From Pelomonas nitida (GTDB lineage: Bacteria; Pseudomonadota; Gammaproteobacteria; Burkholderiales; Burkholderiaceae_C): a stretch of DNA of 64,000 nucleotides. The translations under genes were made by a program, and so were the position numbers. Position 1 is the first letter of the stretch; each line of letters opens with the position of its first letter. The notes beneath the pieces were generated by a model, which saw only the letters and a program-made list of their open reading frames with translations, was not told where the DNA came from and did no database searches. Of this stretch, positions 8,450 through 16,724 are shown in pieces. The stretch spans positions 1 through 64,000 of the forward strand of contig NZ_JBIGIA010000011.1 of NCBI RefSeq assembly GCF_043555975.1, read 5' to 3'.

Positions 8450-9238
8450 ATGAACTTCCGCCAGCTTCACCAGGGCCCCGCGCTCCTGAAGATCGCCAAC
8501 GTCTGGGACGCCGGCAGCGCGGCCCTGGTGCAGAGCCTCGGCGCGCCGGCGCTGGCAACGACCAGCGCCGGCCTGGCCTGGGCGCTGGGCCATGCCGACG
8601 GCAACCACCTGCCCATCGCCGAGCATGTGGCGGCCGTGCGCCGCATCGCCCGCATCGCGCGCGTGCCGCTGAGTGTGGACAGCGAGGCCGGCTACAGCGA
8701 CGACCCGGCCGTCGTGGCCGGCCACGTCATGCAGCTCGCCGAGGCCGGCGCGGCGGGCATCAACCTGGAAGACGGCGCCGGCGCCCCGGCCCTGCTGGCG
8801 CGCAAGATCGAGGCCATCAAGGCGGCGACGGCGCGCGCCGGTGTGGACTTGTTCATCAATGCCCGTTGCGACGTCTGGCTGAAGAACCTCGCGCCCGGCC
8901 GTGCGGTGGACGAGGTGCTGCTGCGGGCGCGCGACTATGCGGCGGCCGGCGCTGACGGCTTGTTCGCGGCCGGCGTGACCGCCGAGGCGGACATTGCCGC
9001 GCTGGTGGCCGGCCAGCCGCTGCCGCTGAACGTCATGGCGCGCCCGGCGCTGCCGGCGCCGGACGTGCTGCAGCGTCTGGGCGTGCGCCGCCTGTCGGCC
9101 GGCAGCGCCATCGCGGAGGCGGCCTGGGGGCGCGCGCAGCGGGCGGCGGAGGCCTTTCTGGCCGAGGGCGGCGGCGCCGGGCTGTATGACGGCGCCGCGC
9201 CCTATCCGCAGATCAACGGTCTGCTGAACCGGGGTTGA
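8450..9238 (+). CDS. Isocitrate lyase/PEP mutase-family protein
   Basis: A 262-residue alpha/beta-barrel enzyme of the PEP mutase/isocitrate lyase superfamily (oxaloacetate decarboxylase-like branch). Visible features are the N-terminal LKIANVWDAGSAAL, the metal-binding SVDSEAGYSDDP (D77, E79) and INLEDG (E107, D108), then INARCDVWL. Members cleave or form C-C or C-P bonds next to a carboxylate in a Mg-dependent reaction; the substrate cannot be deduced. The classical isocitrate lyase KKCGH catalytic loop is not evident, which argues against isocitrate lyase itself. ATG at 8450 chosen because the conserved N-terminus begins there. Convergent overlap of 26 bp with the following minus-strand gene. 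Confidence 0.85.
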   Translation: MNFRQLHQGPALLKIANVWDAGSAALVQSLGAPALATTSAGLAWALGHADGNHLPIAEHVAAVRRIARIARVPLSVDSEAGYSDDPAVVAGHVMQLAEAGAAGINLEDGAGAPALLARKIEAIKAATARAGVDLFINARCDVWLKNLAPGRAVDEVLLRARDYAAAGADGLFAAGVTAEADIAALVAGQPLPLNVMARPALPAPDVLQRLGVRRLSAGSAIAEAAWGRAQRAAEAFLAEGGGAGLYDGAAPYPQINGLLNRG

Positions 9239-9872
9239 CCGACACGCGCAGCTGCAGCTCGCGCTCGGGTTGGCCGGCAGCGTCGCGGCTGCTGACGGTG
9301 CCACGCGACGCGGGCGCGCTGCCACCGGTGCGGGCGACGGTCTGCCAGCGGTCCAGCGGCAGGTCCAGCGTGGACTGGAAGGCGTTGTCGCCATCCTCCA
9401 CATCGAAGGCCACGCGCACCGGCGCACGGCCGCCCGGCCAGGTGGGCGTGACGCTGAAGGCCTGCGTCACGCGGCGCTCGCCCTGGCGCGGCTGGGCATG
9501 AAGGCGGCGCGAGGCAGCCGCGGGCGCCGCGCCGTCGATGTCCAGCGTCACGACGGCATCCACCCACTGCAGCGGCTCCCGCGTGGTCAGTCGCATCGCG
9601 GCGCGCTGGCCGTTCAGCACGAACAGGCGCTGGGCCGGTGGTGGCGTGGCCATGGCAGTGGACGTGACGACGCCCGGCCCGCGTGGCGACACGGCGCCGG
9701 CCGTGCCCACGACGACCGCGCCGTCCCGCACGCCCGCCTGGGCCGCGGGCGGCAGGCTGCTGTCCACCCAGCGCAGTTCCACGACGAGTGGCACGGCCGG
9801 CGGCGCGGCCACCGACAGCAGCGGCAGCCACAGCGGCAGGGACAGCAGGGCGAGCGAGGTGCGGCGCTTCAT
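9213..9872 (-). CDS. Exported protein of unknown function
   Basis: A 219-residue protein starting MKRRTSLALLSLPLWLPLLSVA, a clear Sec signal peptide (h-region 7-21, cleavage near VAAPP). The mature part is beta-rich, with segments such as VVELRWVDSSLPPAAQAG and LQWVDAVVTLDIDG and a C-terminal stretch PLDRWQTVARTGG. It resembles periplasmic or surface-exposed proteins that interact with curli-like or type II-secreted partners, but I do not recognise the family with confidence. It lies 10 bp downstream of the EamA exporter gene on the same strand, so the two are probably co-transcribed. Confidence 0.68.
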   Translation of the reverse strand: MKRRTSLALLSLPLWLPLLSVAAPPAVPLVVELRWVDSSLPPAAQAGVRDGAVVVGTAGAVSPRGPGVVTSTAMATPPPAQRLFVLNGQRAAMRLTTREPLQWVDAVVTLDIDGAAPAAASRRLHAQPRQGERRVTQAFSVTPTWPGGRAPVRVAFDVEDGDNAFQSTLDLPLDRWQTVARTGGSAPASRGTVSSRDAAGQPERELQLRVSVNPGSADR

Positions 9873-9882
9873 GCGCCCGAGC

Positions 9883-10782
9883 TTATTCCTGCGCAGGCTT
9901 CGGCCGTGCCGCCAAAAGCAGCGGTCCGAACAGGTTGATCGCCAGACCGGCCAGCACCAGCCCGGCGGCGGCGAGCTTCCAGCCCGGCAGCGTCTCGCCC
10001 AGCAGCCAGCTGCTGGCGCCCATGCCGAACACCGGCACCAGCAGCGCCATCGGCACGATGCGGCCGGCCGGGTGGCGGGCCAGCAGCCAGCTCCAGCAGC
10101 CGTAGCCGAACAGCGTGTTGGCGAAGCTCTGCCACAGCACGGCGGCCCAGGTGCCCGCGCCGGCCGCCGCGAGCCCGGCGGCGATGCGGTCGGGGCCGTC
10201 CACGAGCAGCGCCAGCACCAGCAGGGGCGGCACGGCGAAGGCGCTGCTCCACACCACATAGGCCAGCATGTTGACGCGGCCGGCGCGCTTGCCCACCTGG
10301 TTGCCGCAGGCCCAGGACAGGGCGGCGGCCAGCACCATCGCCAGCCCCAGCGGCGTGGCCGAGCCGTCGGTGTGCACCACGATGACGGCGATGCCGGCGA
10401 CGGCCAGCGCCAGGCCCAGCCACTGGCTGGCCTGCACGCGCTCACCGGCCAGCCGCACGGCCAGCAGCAGCGTGAAGAAGACCTGGGTCTGGATCACCAG
10501 CGACGCCAGGCCGGGCGAGATCTCGCTGCGCATCGCGAGGTAGAGCAGCCCGAACTGCCCGACGGCGACGAAGCCCCCGTAAGCCGCCAGGTTGCGCCAG
10601 CCGACCGCCGGCCGCGGCAGGAAGAAGCAGGCGGGCACGAAGGCGATCGCGAAGCGCAGTACGGCCAGCAGCATCGGCGGCAGCACGTCGAGCGCGACCT
10701 TGATGACGACGAAGTTGCTGCCCCAGATCGCGACGACGGCCATCGCGAGCAGCAGGTGGCGCCAAGGCAGCGGGGCGGTCAT
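9883..10782 (-). CDS. eamA: EamA-type DMT exporter (O-acetylserine/cysteine exporter-like)
   Basis: A 299-residue inner-membrane protein of the drug/metabolite transporter superfamily with two EamA repeats and about ten transmembrane helices. Length and local motifs resemble E. coli EamA: VVAIWGSNFVVIKV at the N-terminus, GLASLVIQTQVFFT, SWACGNQVGKRAG in the centre and PMALLVPVFGM in the second half. E. coli EamA exports O-acetylserine and cysteine, and the same is plausible here. The start ATG overlaps the stop of the truncated metallophosphoesterase (ATGA, 10779-10782), giving translational coupling to a gene remnant. Confidence 0.85.
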   Translation of the reverse strand: MTAPLPWRHLLLAMAVVAIWGSNFVVIKVALDVLPPMLLAVLRFAIAFVPACFFLPRPAVGWRNLAAYGGFVAVGQFGLLYLAMRSEISPGLASLVIQTQVFFTLLLAVRLAGERVQASQWLGLALAVAGIAVIVVHTDGSATPLGLAMVLAAALSWACGNQVGKRAGRVNMLAYVVWSSAFAVPPLLVLALLVDGPDRIAAGLAAAGAGTWAAVLWQSFANTLFGYGCWSWLLARHPAGRIVPMALLVPVFGMGASSWLLGETLPGWKLAAAGLVLAGLAINLFGPLLLAARPKPAQE

Positions 10783-11108
10783 GGAGTGGTGGCCGGGCGG
10801 GCCGGGCAGGGCAGGGCGGTGCGAGTCTTCATCGTGGCGATGGGCGGCCGGGGAGGGGTGAGAGCGTAGCCGTCGGAGGCGCCGCCGGTGTGCGGCGTCC
10901 ATTCGAGGATCTGGCGCTCGTGGTTGCCGGCCAGCACGGGCCAGCCCGAGGCCATCAGCCATTGCGCCGTCTCGCGCGGCAGCAGCGGCCCGGAGAGGTT
11001 GTCGCCCAGGCACAGCACCCGGTCCACACCGTGGCGGCGGAGGTCGGCGGCGACGGTTTCGAGCGCGGGCAGGTTGCCGTGGATGTCGGAAACGAGGGCG
11101 AGGCGCAT
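10779..11108 (-). CDS. Truncated metallophosphoesterase (N-terminal half only)
   Basis: A 109-residue open frame matching only the first part of a calcineurin-like metallophosphoesterase. It shows the metal-binding motifs DIHGN (residues 8-12), GDN (35-37) and GNHE (61-64). The later histidine motifs (H near mid-domain and the C-terminal GHTH-type block) are absent. After about residue 83 (SDGYALT) the sequence becomes proline/arginine-rich, TPPRPPIATMKTRTALP, unlike the family, which usually runs to about 230-250 residues. This indicates a 3' deletion fused to unrelated sequence, and the product is unlikely to be an active phosphatase. The remainder of the gene was not found elsewhere in the window. 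Confidence 0.7.
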   Translation of the reverse strand: MRLALVSDIHGNLPALETVAADLRRHGVDRVLCLGDNLSGPLLPRETAQWLMASGWPVLAGNHERQILEWTPHTGGASDGYALTPPRPPIATMKTRTALPCPARPATTP

Positions 11109-11159
11109 GGTGGTTGATGTCAGGTATTGCGGGCGCCGGGCCGCCTTGGACGAAGGGCC

Positions 11160-11642
11160 TCATGCCGCGAGATGCCCCAGCGGCAGTGCGCCGCCGGCTT
11201 TCACCTCGCCCAGCGAGAAGCTGGTGTGGATGTCCTTCACGTTGGGCAGCTTCAGCAGCGTGTTGATGGAGAAGCGCGAAAACGCGTCGAGGTCGGTGGC
11301 CATGACCTGCAGCTCGAAGGTGCCGGCGCCCGAGATGTAGTGGCAGGCGACCACTTCGGGCAGCTGGCGGATGGCGTCTTCCAGCGCCTGCGTGGCGGAG
11401 GCGGCGCTGCGCTCGGCATCCACGCGCACGAAGGCCAGCACGCCCAGGCCGATCTTGCGGCGGTCCAGCTCGGCGCGATAGCCGGTGATGTAGCCGCGCT
11501 CCTCCAGCCATTTCACGCGGCGCCAGGTGGGCGCGGCCGACAGGCCCACGCGCGTGGCCAGCTCGGCGTTGGACTGCCGGGCGTCGCGCTGCAGCTCGGC
11601 CAGGATGGCGATGTGATATCGGTCGAGGGCGTCGGCGCTCAT
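11160..11642 (-). CDS. Lrp/AsnC-family transcriptional regulator
   Basis: A 160-residue DNA-binding protein. The N-terminal winged HTH (LDRYHIAILAELQRDARQSNAELATRVGLSAAPTWRR is the characteristic region, residues 6-43) is followed by an AsnC/RAM ligand-binding domain (about 66-145) with the motif VVACHYISGAGTFELQV. Such regulators bind amino acids and form octamers. It is transcribed divergently from the indolepyruvate ferredoxin oxidoreductase gene with 215 bp between start codons. By the usual Lrp arrangement it probably controls that gene and itself in response to an aromatic amino acid or its keto acid; this is inference from context. Confidence 0.93.
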   Translation of the reverse strand: MSADALDRYHIAILAELQRDARQSNAELATRVGLSAAPTWRRVKWLEERGYITGYRAELDRRKIGLGVLAFVRVDAERSAASATQALEDAIRQLPEVVACHYISGAGTFELQVMATDLDAFSRFSINTLLKLPNVKDIHTSFSLGEVKAGGALPLGHLAA

Positions 11643-11654
11643 GGTTTGCCCTTA

Positions 11655-11714
11655 TCGGCAATGGATCGATGGAAATCGTTCGAATCGTAGTGGTTTGCGA
11701 AAGGATATTGCCGA
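11655..11714. promoter_or_regulatory. Candidate Lrp-type operator region between regulator and indolepyruvate oxidoreductase
   Basis: This AT-richer patch of the divergent region holds the 8-bp inverted repeat TCGGCAAT (11655-11662) and ATTGCCGA (11707-11714), spaced 44 bp, with TCGTTCGAA between them. Paired, widely spaced sites are common for AsnC/Lrp octamers that wrap DNA. The left arm sits 13 bp from the regulator start, fitting autoregulation. Functional assignment is inferred only. Confidence 0.35.
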
Positions 11715-11857
11715 AATCGCCGCGAAAGTGTGGAAATGAGAAAGCACCCCGCGCCGCTGTTTCCCTAAACTGCCCGCTCTGGCCATACTGGCCCCACAGC
11801 CCGCGCGCACCGCCTCACAAGGGTCACCTCGCCGGGCCGCTATCAGGAGTACCTCCG

Positions 11858-14800
11858 ATGAACGCCCCGCTGCCCGAGCACGTCTTGAAGTCGCTTCAGA
11901 CGGTCTCGCTCGACGACAAATACGCCCTCGACGCCGGTCGGGCCTTCATGAGCGGCGTGCAGGCGCTGGTGCGGCTGCCCATGCTGCAGCGCACGCGGGA
12001 TGCGATGGCGGGGTTGAACACCGCCGGCTTCATCAGCGGCTATCGCGGCTCGCCGCTGGGCACCTACGACCAGGCGCTGTGGCAGGCCAAGAAGCACCTC
12101 GCTAAGCAGAACATCGTGTTCCAGCCCGGCGTGAACGAGGAACTGGGCGCGACGGCCGTGTGGGGCACGCAGCAGCTGGACCTGTTCCCCGAAAAGGCGA
12201 AGTTCGACGGCGTGTTCGGCCTCTGGTACGGCAAGGGCCCGGGCGTCGACCGCTGCATCGACGTGTTCAAGCACGCCAACATGGCGGGCACGTCCAAGCA
12301 TGGCGGCGTCATCGCCATCGCCGGCGACGACCACATCGCCAAGAGCTCCACGGCGGCCCACCAGAGCGACCATGTGTTCAAGGCGGTCGGCTTCCCGACC
12401 TTCTTCCCGAGCAGCGTGCAGGACATCCTCGACATGGGCTTGCACGCCTTCGCGATGAGCCGCTTCTCCGGCCTGTGGGCGGGCATGAAGACCATCCAGG
12501 AGATCGTCGAGTCGTCGGCTTCGGTCAGCGTCGACCCCGACCGCGTCAACATCCTGCTGCCCGAGGACTTCGTCGTGCCGCCGGGCGGCCTGCACATCCG
12601 CTGGCCGGACCCGCCGCTCGAGCAAGAGTCGCGGATGATGAACTTCAAGTGGTACGCGGCGCTCGCCTACATCCGCGCCAACAAGCTCAACTACAACGTC
12701 ATCGAAGGCAAGAACGACCGCTTCGGCATCATCACCAGCGGCAAGGCCTACAACGACACCCGCCAGGCGCTGCACGACCTGGGCCTGGACGACGACACCT
12801 GCCGCCGCATCGGCATCCGGCTGCACAAGGTCAACGTCGTGTGGCCGCTCGAGGCCCAGGTGGCGCGCGAGTTCGCGTCAGGACTGCAGGAAATCCTCGT
12901 CGTCGAGGAGAAGCGCCAGATCATCGAGTACCAGGTCAAGGAAGAGCTCTACAACTGGCGCGCCGACGTGCGGCCCAACGTGCTGGGCAAGTTCGACGCC
13001 GGGGACGGCGAGGGCGGCGAGTGGAGCGTGCCCAACCCCAGCGACCACTGGCTGCTGCGCCCGCAGGCCGACCTGACGCCGGCCCTCATCGCCCGCGCCA
13101 TCGCCAAGCGGCTCAAGCGCATGGGCGTGGACGGCGACATCGTCGCGCGCCTGGATGCACGCCTGGCCATCATCGATGCCAAGGAAGCCTCGCTGAAGGC
13201 CGAGGAAAAGACCGCCGGTGGCGCCGACCGCACGCCGTGGTTCTGCTCCGGCTGCCCGCACAACACCTCCACCCGCGTGCCGGATGGCTCGCGTGCCGTC
13301 GGCGGCATCGGCTGCCACTACATGGTCACGTGGATGCCGGGCCGCAACACCGCCACCTTCACGCAGATGGGCGGCGAGGGCGTGCCCTGGGTGGGCCAGG
13401 CGCCGTTCACGAACGAAAAGCACATCTTCAGCAACCTCGGCGACGGCACCTACTTCCACAGCGGCAGCCTGGCCATCCGCCAGAGCATCGCCGCGGGTGT
13501 CAACATCACCTACAAGATCCTCTATAACGACGCCGTCGCAATGACCGGCGGCCAGACCGTGGGCGAGCGGCCCGAGGGCCACACGGTCATCCAGATCATG
13601 AACAGCGTGATCTCGGAGGGCGTGAAGAAGCTGGTCATCGTCACCGATGACCCGGCCAAGTACGCCGGTGTCGCGCTGGCGCCCGGCGTGACGGTGCACC
13701 ACCGCGACGAGCTCGACGACATCCAGCGCCAGTTCCGCGAGATCGAGGGCACCACGGCCATCATCTACGACCAGACCTGCGCCACCGAGAAACGCCGCCG
13801 CCGGAAGCGCGGCAAGCTGGTGGACCCGGCCAAGCGCGTCGTCATCAACGAGCTGGTCTGCGAGGGCTGCGGCGACTGCTCCGTGCAGTCCAACTGCCTG
13901 AGCGTGGAGCCGCTGGAGACCGACTTCGGCCGCAAGCGCCAGATCAACCAGAACAGCTGCAACAAGGACTACTCCTGCGTGAAGGGCTTCTGCCCCAGCT
14001 TCGTCACCGTCGAAGGCGGCGAGCTGAAGAAGCCCAGGAAGGAAAGCCGCAAGAGCCCGTTCGACGCGGGGCTGCCCGCATTGCCGCTGCCCGTCATTCC
14101 GAACGCTGAACAAGCCTGGGGCATCGTCGTCGCCGGCGTGGGCGGCACGGGCGTCATCACCATCGGCCAGCTGCTGGGCATGGCGGCGCATCTGGAAGGC
14201 AAGGGCGTCATCACGCAGGACGCCGCAGGCCTGGCGCAAAAGGGCGGCGCGACCTGGAGCCACATCCAGATCGCCAACACACCGGAGGCCATCCACTGCA
14301 CCAAGGTCGGCACGGCCGAGGCGGATCTCGTCATCGCCTGCGACGCCATCGTGGCGGCCAACAAGGCCACGCTGGCGGTCATGCGCGAGGGGCGCACGTA
14401 TGTGGCGCTGAACACCCACGGCTCGCCGACGGCCACGCTGGTCAACAACCCCGACTGGAGCTTCCCCGGCGCCGCCTGCGAGCAGGCGCTGGGCGCGGCG
14501 GTGGGCCCCGGCCACCTGGGCTCGTTCGACGCCGAGGACGTGGCCGTCAAGCTGGTGGGTGATTCGCTCTACACCAACCCGCTGATGCTGGGCTATGCGT
14601 GGCAGCGCGGCCGCATCCCGCTGAGCTACGACGCGCTGATGCGCGCCATCGAGCTCAATGGCGTGCAGATCGACAACAACAAGGCCGCGTTCGAATGGGG
14701 CCGCCGCTGCGCGCATGACCTGGCCGGCGTGCAGTCGCTGTTCGCCGCGCAGGCGGTCATCCAGCTCGTCAAGCGCCAGAGCGTCGACGAGATCGTCGCC

Positions 14801-15400
14801 AAGCGCGTCGAGTTCCTGACCGGCTACCAGAACGCCGCCTATGCGGCCCAGTACAAGGCCTTCGTCGACCAGGTGCGCGCCGCTGAGGCGAAGCTGGGCA
14901 GCAAGACCGCGCTGACCGAGGCCGTGGCCCGCTACCTGTTCAAGCTGATGGCCTACAAGGACGAGTACGAGGTGGCCCGTCTGCACACCGATGCCGCCTT
15001 CACCGCCAAGATCGCCGGCATGTTCGAGGGCGACTACAAGCTGGTGCACCACCTGGCGCCGCCGCTGTTCGCGAAGAAGAACGCCAAGGGCGAGCTGGTG
15101 AAGCGCCCGTTCGGCGGCTGGGTGCGCCCGGCGTTCGGCCTGCTGGCCAAGATGAAGGGCTTGCGCGGCACGGCCTTCGACATCTTCGGCCACACCGAGG
15201 AACGCCAGATGGAGCGCCGCTGGATTGCCGACTACCGTGCGGGCGTGGAGAAGGCGCTGGCCGGCCTGACGGCGGAGTCGCTGCCCACCGCCGTCGAGCT
15301 GGCCCGCGTGCCGGAGGACATCCGCGGCTATGGCCATGTGAAGGCGCGCCACGACAAGGCGGCGCGGGCCAAGTGGGAGGCGTTGGTCGCTCGGCTGTGA
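11858..15400 (+). CDS. Fused indolepyruvate ferredoxin oxidoreductase (alpha-beta fusion)
   Basis: A 1180-residue enzyme that oxidatively decarboxylates aryl-pyruvates (transamination products of Phe, Tyr, Trp) to aryl-acetyl-CoA, passing electrons to ferredoxin. The N-terminal part contains the pyrimidine-binding domain (GFISGYRGSPLGTYDQ near 60). The TPP-binding domain follows, with CSGCPHNTSTRVP and GGIGCHYM (about 465-490) and GDGTYFHSG. A cysteine-rich segment ELVCEGCGDCSVQSNC with later NSCNKDYSCVKGFCPSF matches Fe-S cluster binding. The gamma-type domain starts at VVAGVGGTGVITIGQLLG (about 752). Size fits the fused proteobacterial form. ATG at 11858 has AGGAG 9 nt upstream. The divergent Lrp regulator supports a role in aromatic amino-acid catabolism. 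Confidence 0.93.
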   Translation: MNAPLPEHVLKSLQTVSLDDKYALDAGRAFMSGVQALVRLPMLQRTRDAMAGLNTAGFISGYRGSPLGTYDQALWQAKKHLAKQNIVFQPGVNEELGATAVWGTQQLDLFPEKAKFDGVFGLWYGKGPGVDRCIDVFKHANMAGTSKHGGVIAIAGDDHIAKSSTAAHQSDHVFKAVGFPTFFPSSVQDILDMGLHAFAMSRFSGLWAGMKTIQEIVESSASVSVDPDRVNILLPEDFVVPPGGLHIRWPDPPLEQESRMMNFKWYAALAYIRANKLNYNVIEGKNDRFGIITSGKAYNDTRQALHDLGLDDDTCRRIGIRLHKVNVVWPLEAQVAREFASGLQEILVVEEKRQIIEYQVKEELYNWRADVRPNVLGKFDAGDGEGGEWSVPNPSDHWLLRPQADLTPALIARAIAKRLKRMGVDGDIVARLDARLAIIDAKEASLKAEEKTAGGADRTPWFCSGCPHNTSTRVPDGSRAVGGIGCHYMVTWMPGRNTATFTQMGGEGVPWVGQAPFTNEKHIFSNLGDGTYFHSGSLAIRQSIAAGVNITYKILYNDAVAMTGGQTVGERPEGHTVIQIMNSVISEGVKKLVIVTDDPAKYAGVALAPGVTVHHRDELDDIQRQFREIEGTTAIIYDQTCATEKRRRRKRGKLVDPAKRVVINELVCEGCGDCSVQSNCLSVEPLETDFGRKRQINQNSCNKDYSCVKGFCPSFVTVEGGELKKPRKESRKSPFDAGLPALPLPVIPNAEQAWGIVVAGVGGTGVITIGQLLGMAAHLEGKGVITQDAAGLAQKGGATWSHIQIANTPEAIHCTKVGTAEADLVIACDAIVAANKATLAVMREGRTYVALNTHGSPTATLVNNPDWSFPGAACEQALGAAVGPGHLGSFDAEDVAVKLVGDSLYTNPLMLGYAWQRGRIPLSYDALMRAIELNGVQIDNNKAAFEWGRRCAHDLAGVQSLFAAQAVIQLVKRQSVDEIVAKRVEFLTGYQNAAYAAQYKAFVDQVRAAEAKLGSKTALTEAVARYLFKLMAYKDEYEVARLHTDAAFTAKIAGMFEGDYKLVHHLAPPLFAKKNAKGELVKRPFGGWVRPAFGLLAKMKGLRGTAFDIFGHTEERQMERRWIADYRAGVEKALAGLTAESLPTAVELARVPEDIRGYGHVKARHDKAARAKWEALVARL

Positions 15401-15430
15401 ATCCTGACGAGGGCCGCGGGGCCGCCTTGG

Positions 15431-15700
15431 CTAGTCCAGCGAATCAGTGAAATTGGTGGTGCGTGAGCCCCTGGCCAGCGGCAATCAAGGCGCAAGCGCG
15501 CAGGCGTGTAGGCACCCGGCAAGCGCTTGCAACGCGGAGTGCGGCTGGCCAGGGACTCACCCTTCGGGCAGGGGGCTGGCCGGGCCGGCCGCGTCGTTGC
15601 AGCGCTTGCCAAGGCGGCCAGCCTTGGCTGCGCACTGCGCCTAGCCGCCAGCCCGGCCAGCCCCCTGCGCACCACCGATTTCACTGATTCGCTGGACTAG
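15431..15700. repeat. 270-bp structured element, copy A (MITE-like, 33-bp terminal inverted repeats)
   Basis: Non-coding element starting and ending with CTAGTCCAGC/GCTGGACTAG. The terminal 33 bp (15431-15463 and 15668-15700) are inverted repeats with a single mismatch. Inside are two further long inverted repeats: 15463-15483 with 15540-15560, and 15568-15589 with 15647-15668. The whole could fold as a closed stem carrying two hairpin arms. The second copy at 52251-52520 has identical length and 261 of 270 identical positions. It occupies most of the 328-bp gap between the indolepyruvate oxidoreductase stop and the DUF2167 start, ending 28 bp before that ATG. No transposase frame lies within it. 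The short CTAG or TA at each edge could be a target-site signature. Confidence 0.9.
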
Positions 15701-15728
15701 ACTGCCGCCCTTTCGTCAGGGAGATCAC

Positions 15729-16625
15729 ATGAAGAAGACCATGCTGCGCGGCCTGCTGGCCGCTGTCGGCCTGAGCCTGGCCCTGGCCGCCCCCGCAGCC
15801 GACGCCCCGGCCGACAAGCCCGCCGAGAACGCTGCGTGGGCGGAGGCCAAGGCGGCAGCCCAGCAAGGCCCGACCGACATCGCCATCGCCGGGCAGGCCA
15901 CCTTCCATCTGCCCGCCGGCCGCGTGTTCATTCCGCAGCCGCAGGCCGGCAAGCTGCTGCGCGCCATGGGCAACCCGGGCGAGCACAGCGAGCTGTCGGG
16001 CCTGGTCTTCCCCACGGGCGACGGGCAGTGGTTCGCCACGCTGCGCTACATCGCGTCCGGCTACGTGAAGGACGGCGACGCCAAGGAGTGGAAGGCCGAC
16101 GAGCTGCTGGCCAGCTACAAGGAAGGCACCGAGGCAGGCAACGAGGAGCGCCAGAAGATGGGCGTCGCGCCGCTGGAGATCACCGGCTGGGCCGAGGCGC
16201 CGGCCTACGAGGCCAGCACGCACCGCCTCGTCTGGGCCATGAGCTCCAAGGAAAAGGGCGCGCCGGCCAGCGCCGAGCAGGGCGTCAACTACAACACCTA
16301 CGCGCTGGGCCGCGAGGGTTATCTGAGCCTGAACTTCGTCACCGGGCTGAAGGAGTTGCCCGCGCAGAAGCCCGACGCCAAGGCGCTGCTGGGCGCGCTG
16401 GAGTTCGACAGCGGCAAGCGCTATGAAGACTTCAATGCCGCCACCGACCATGTCGCCGAGTACGGCCTGGCCGCGCTGGTGCTGGGCGTGGGCGCGAAGA
16501 AGCTGGGCCTGCTGGCCGTCATTGCCGCCTTCGTCGCCAAGTTCGCGAAGATCATCTTCATCGCCGTCATCGGCTTCGGCGCTGCCATCGGCAAATTCTT
16601 CAAGCGCGACAAGGCCACCGGCTGA
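15729..16625 (+). CDS. DUF2167 domain membrane-anchored protein
   Basis: A 298-residue exported protein of the DUF2167 family. A Sec signal peptide (MKKTMLRGLLAAVGLSLALAA) is followed by a soluble domain of about 200 residues; TGWAEAPAYEASTHRLVWA is typical of the family. A C-terminal hydrophobic pair of helices (about 243-285) precedes a basic tail (FFKRDKATG). Topology suggests an inner-membrane anchor with the main domain in the periplasm. The function of the family is unknown. Copy A of the 270-bp element ends 28 bp before the start, so the promoter must lie inside or beyond the element, or the gene is read through from upstream. Confidence 0.88.
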   Translation: MKKTMLRGLLAAVGLSLALAAPAADAPADKPAENAAWAEAKAAAQQGPTDIAIAGQATFHLPAGRVFIPQPQAGKLLRAMGNPGEHSELSGLVFPTGDGQWFATLRYIASGYVKDGDAKEWKADELLASYKEGTEAGNEERQKMGVAPLEITGWAEAPAYEASTHRLVWAMSSKEKGAPASAEQGVNYNTYALGREGYLSLNFVTGLKELPAQKPDAKALLGALEFDSGKRYEDFNAATDHVAEYGLAALVLGVGAKKLGLLAVIAAFVAKFAKIIFIAVIGFGAAIGKFFKRDKATG

Positions 16626-16724
16626 TCGGCGAGGGCCGCGCGGCGGCCTGCATGCCCGAGCGGGCGAAGCGGTCATGCATGAGGCGCAAAGCCTGGCGCT
16701 CACCGCTGCAGGCACCATGTCGCC

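Noticed and set aside
12878..15352. 824-codon minus-strand frame opposite the indolepyruvate oxidoreductase
   Set aside because: Antisense shadow; no domain pattern and the plus-strand product is well conserved.
15431..15700. Possible short protein frames within the 270-bp element
   Set aside because: Frames on both strands are only 60-120 codons, run out of the element into flanks, and reflect the palindromic GC-rich sequence rather than a conserved product.
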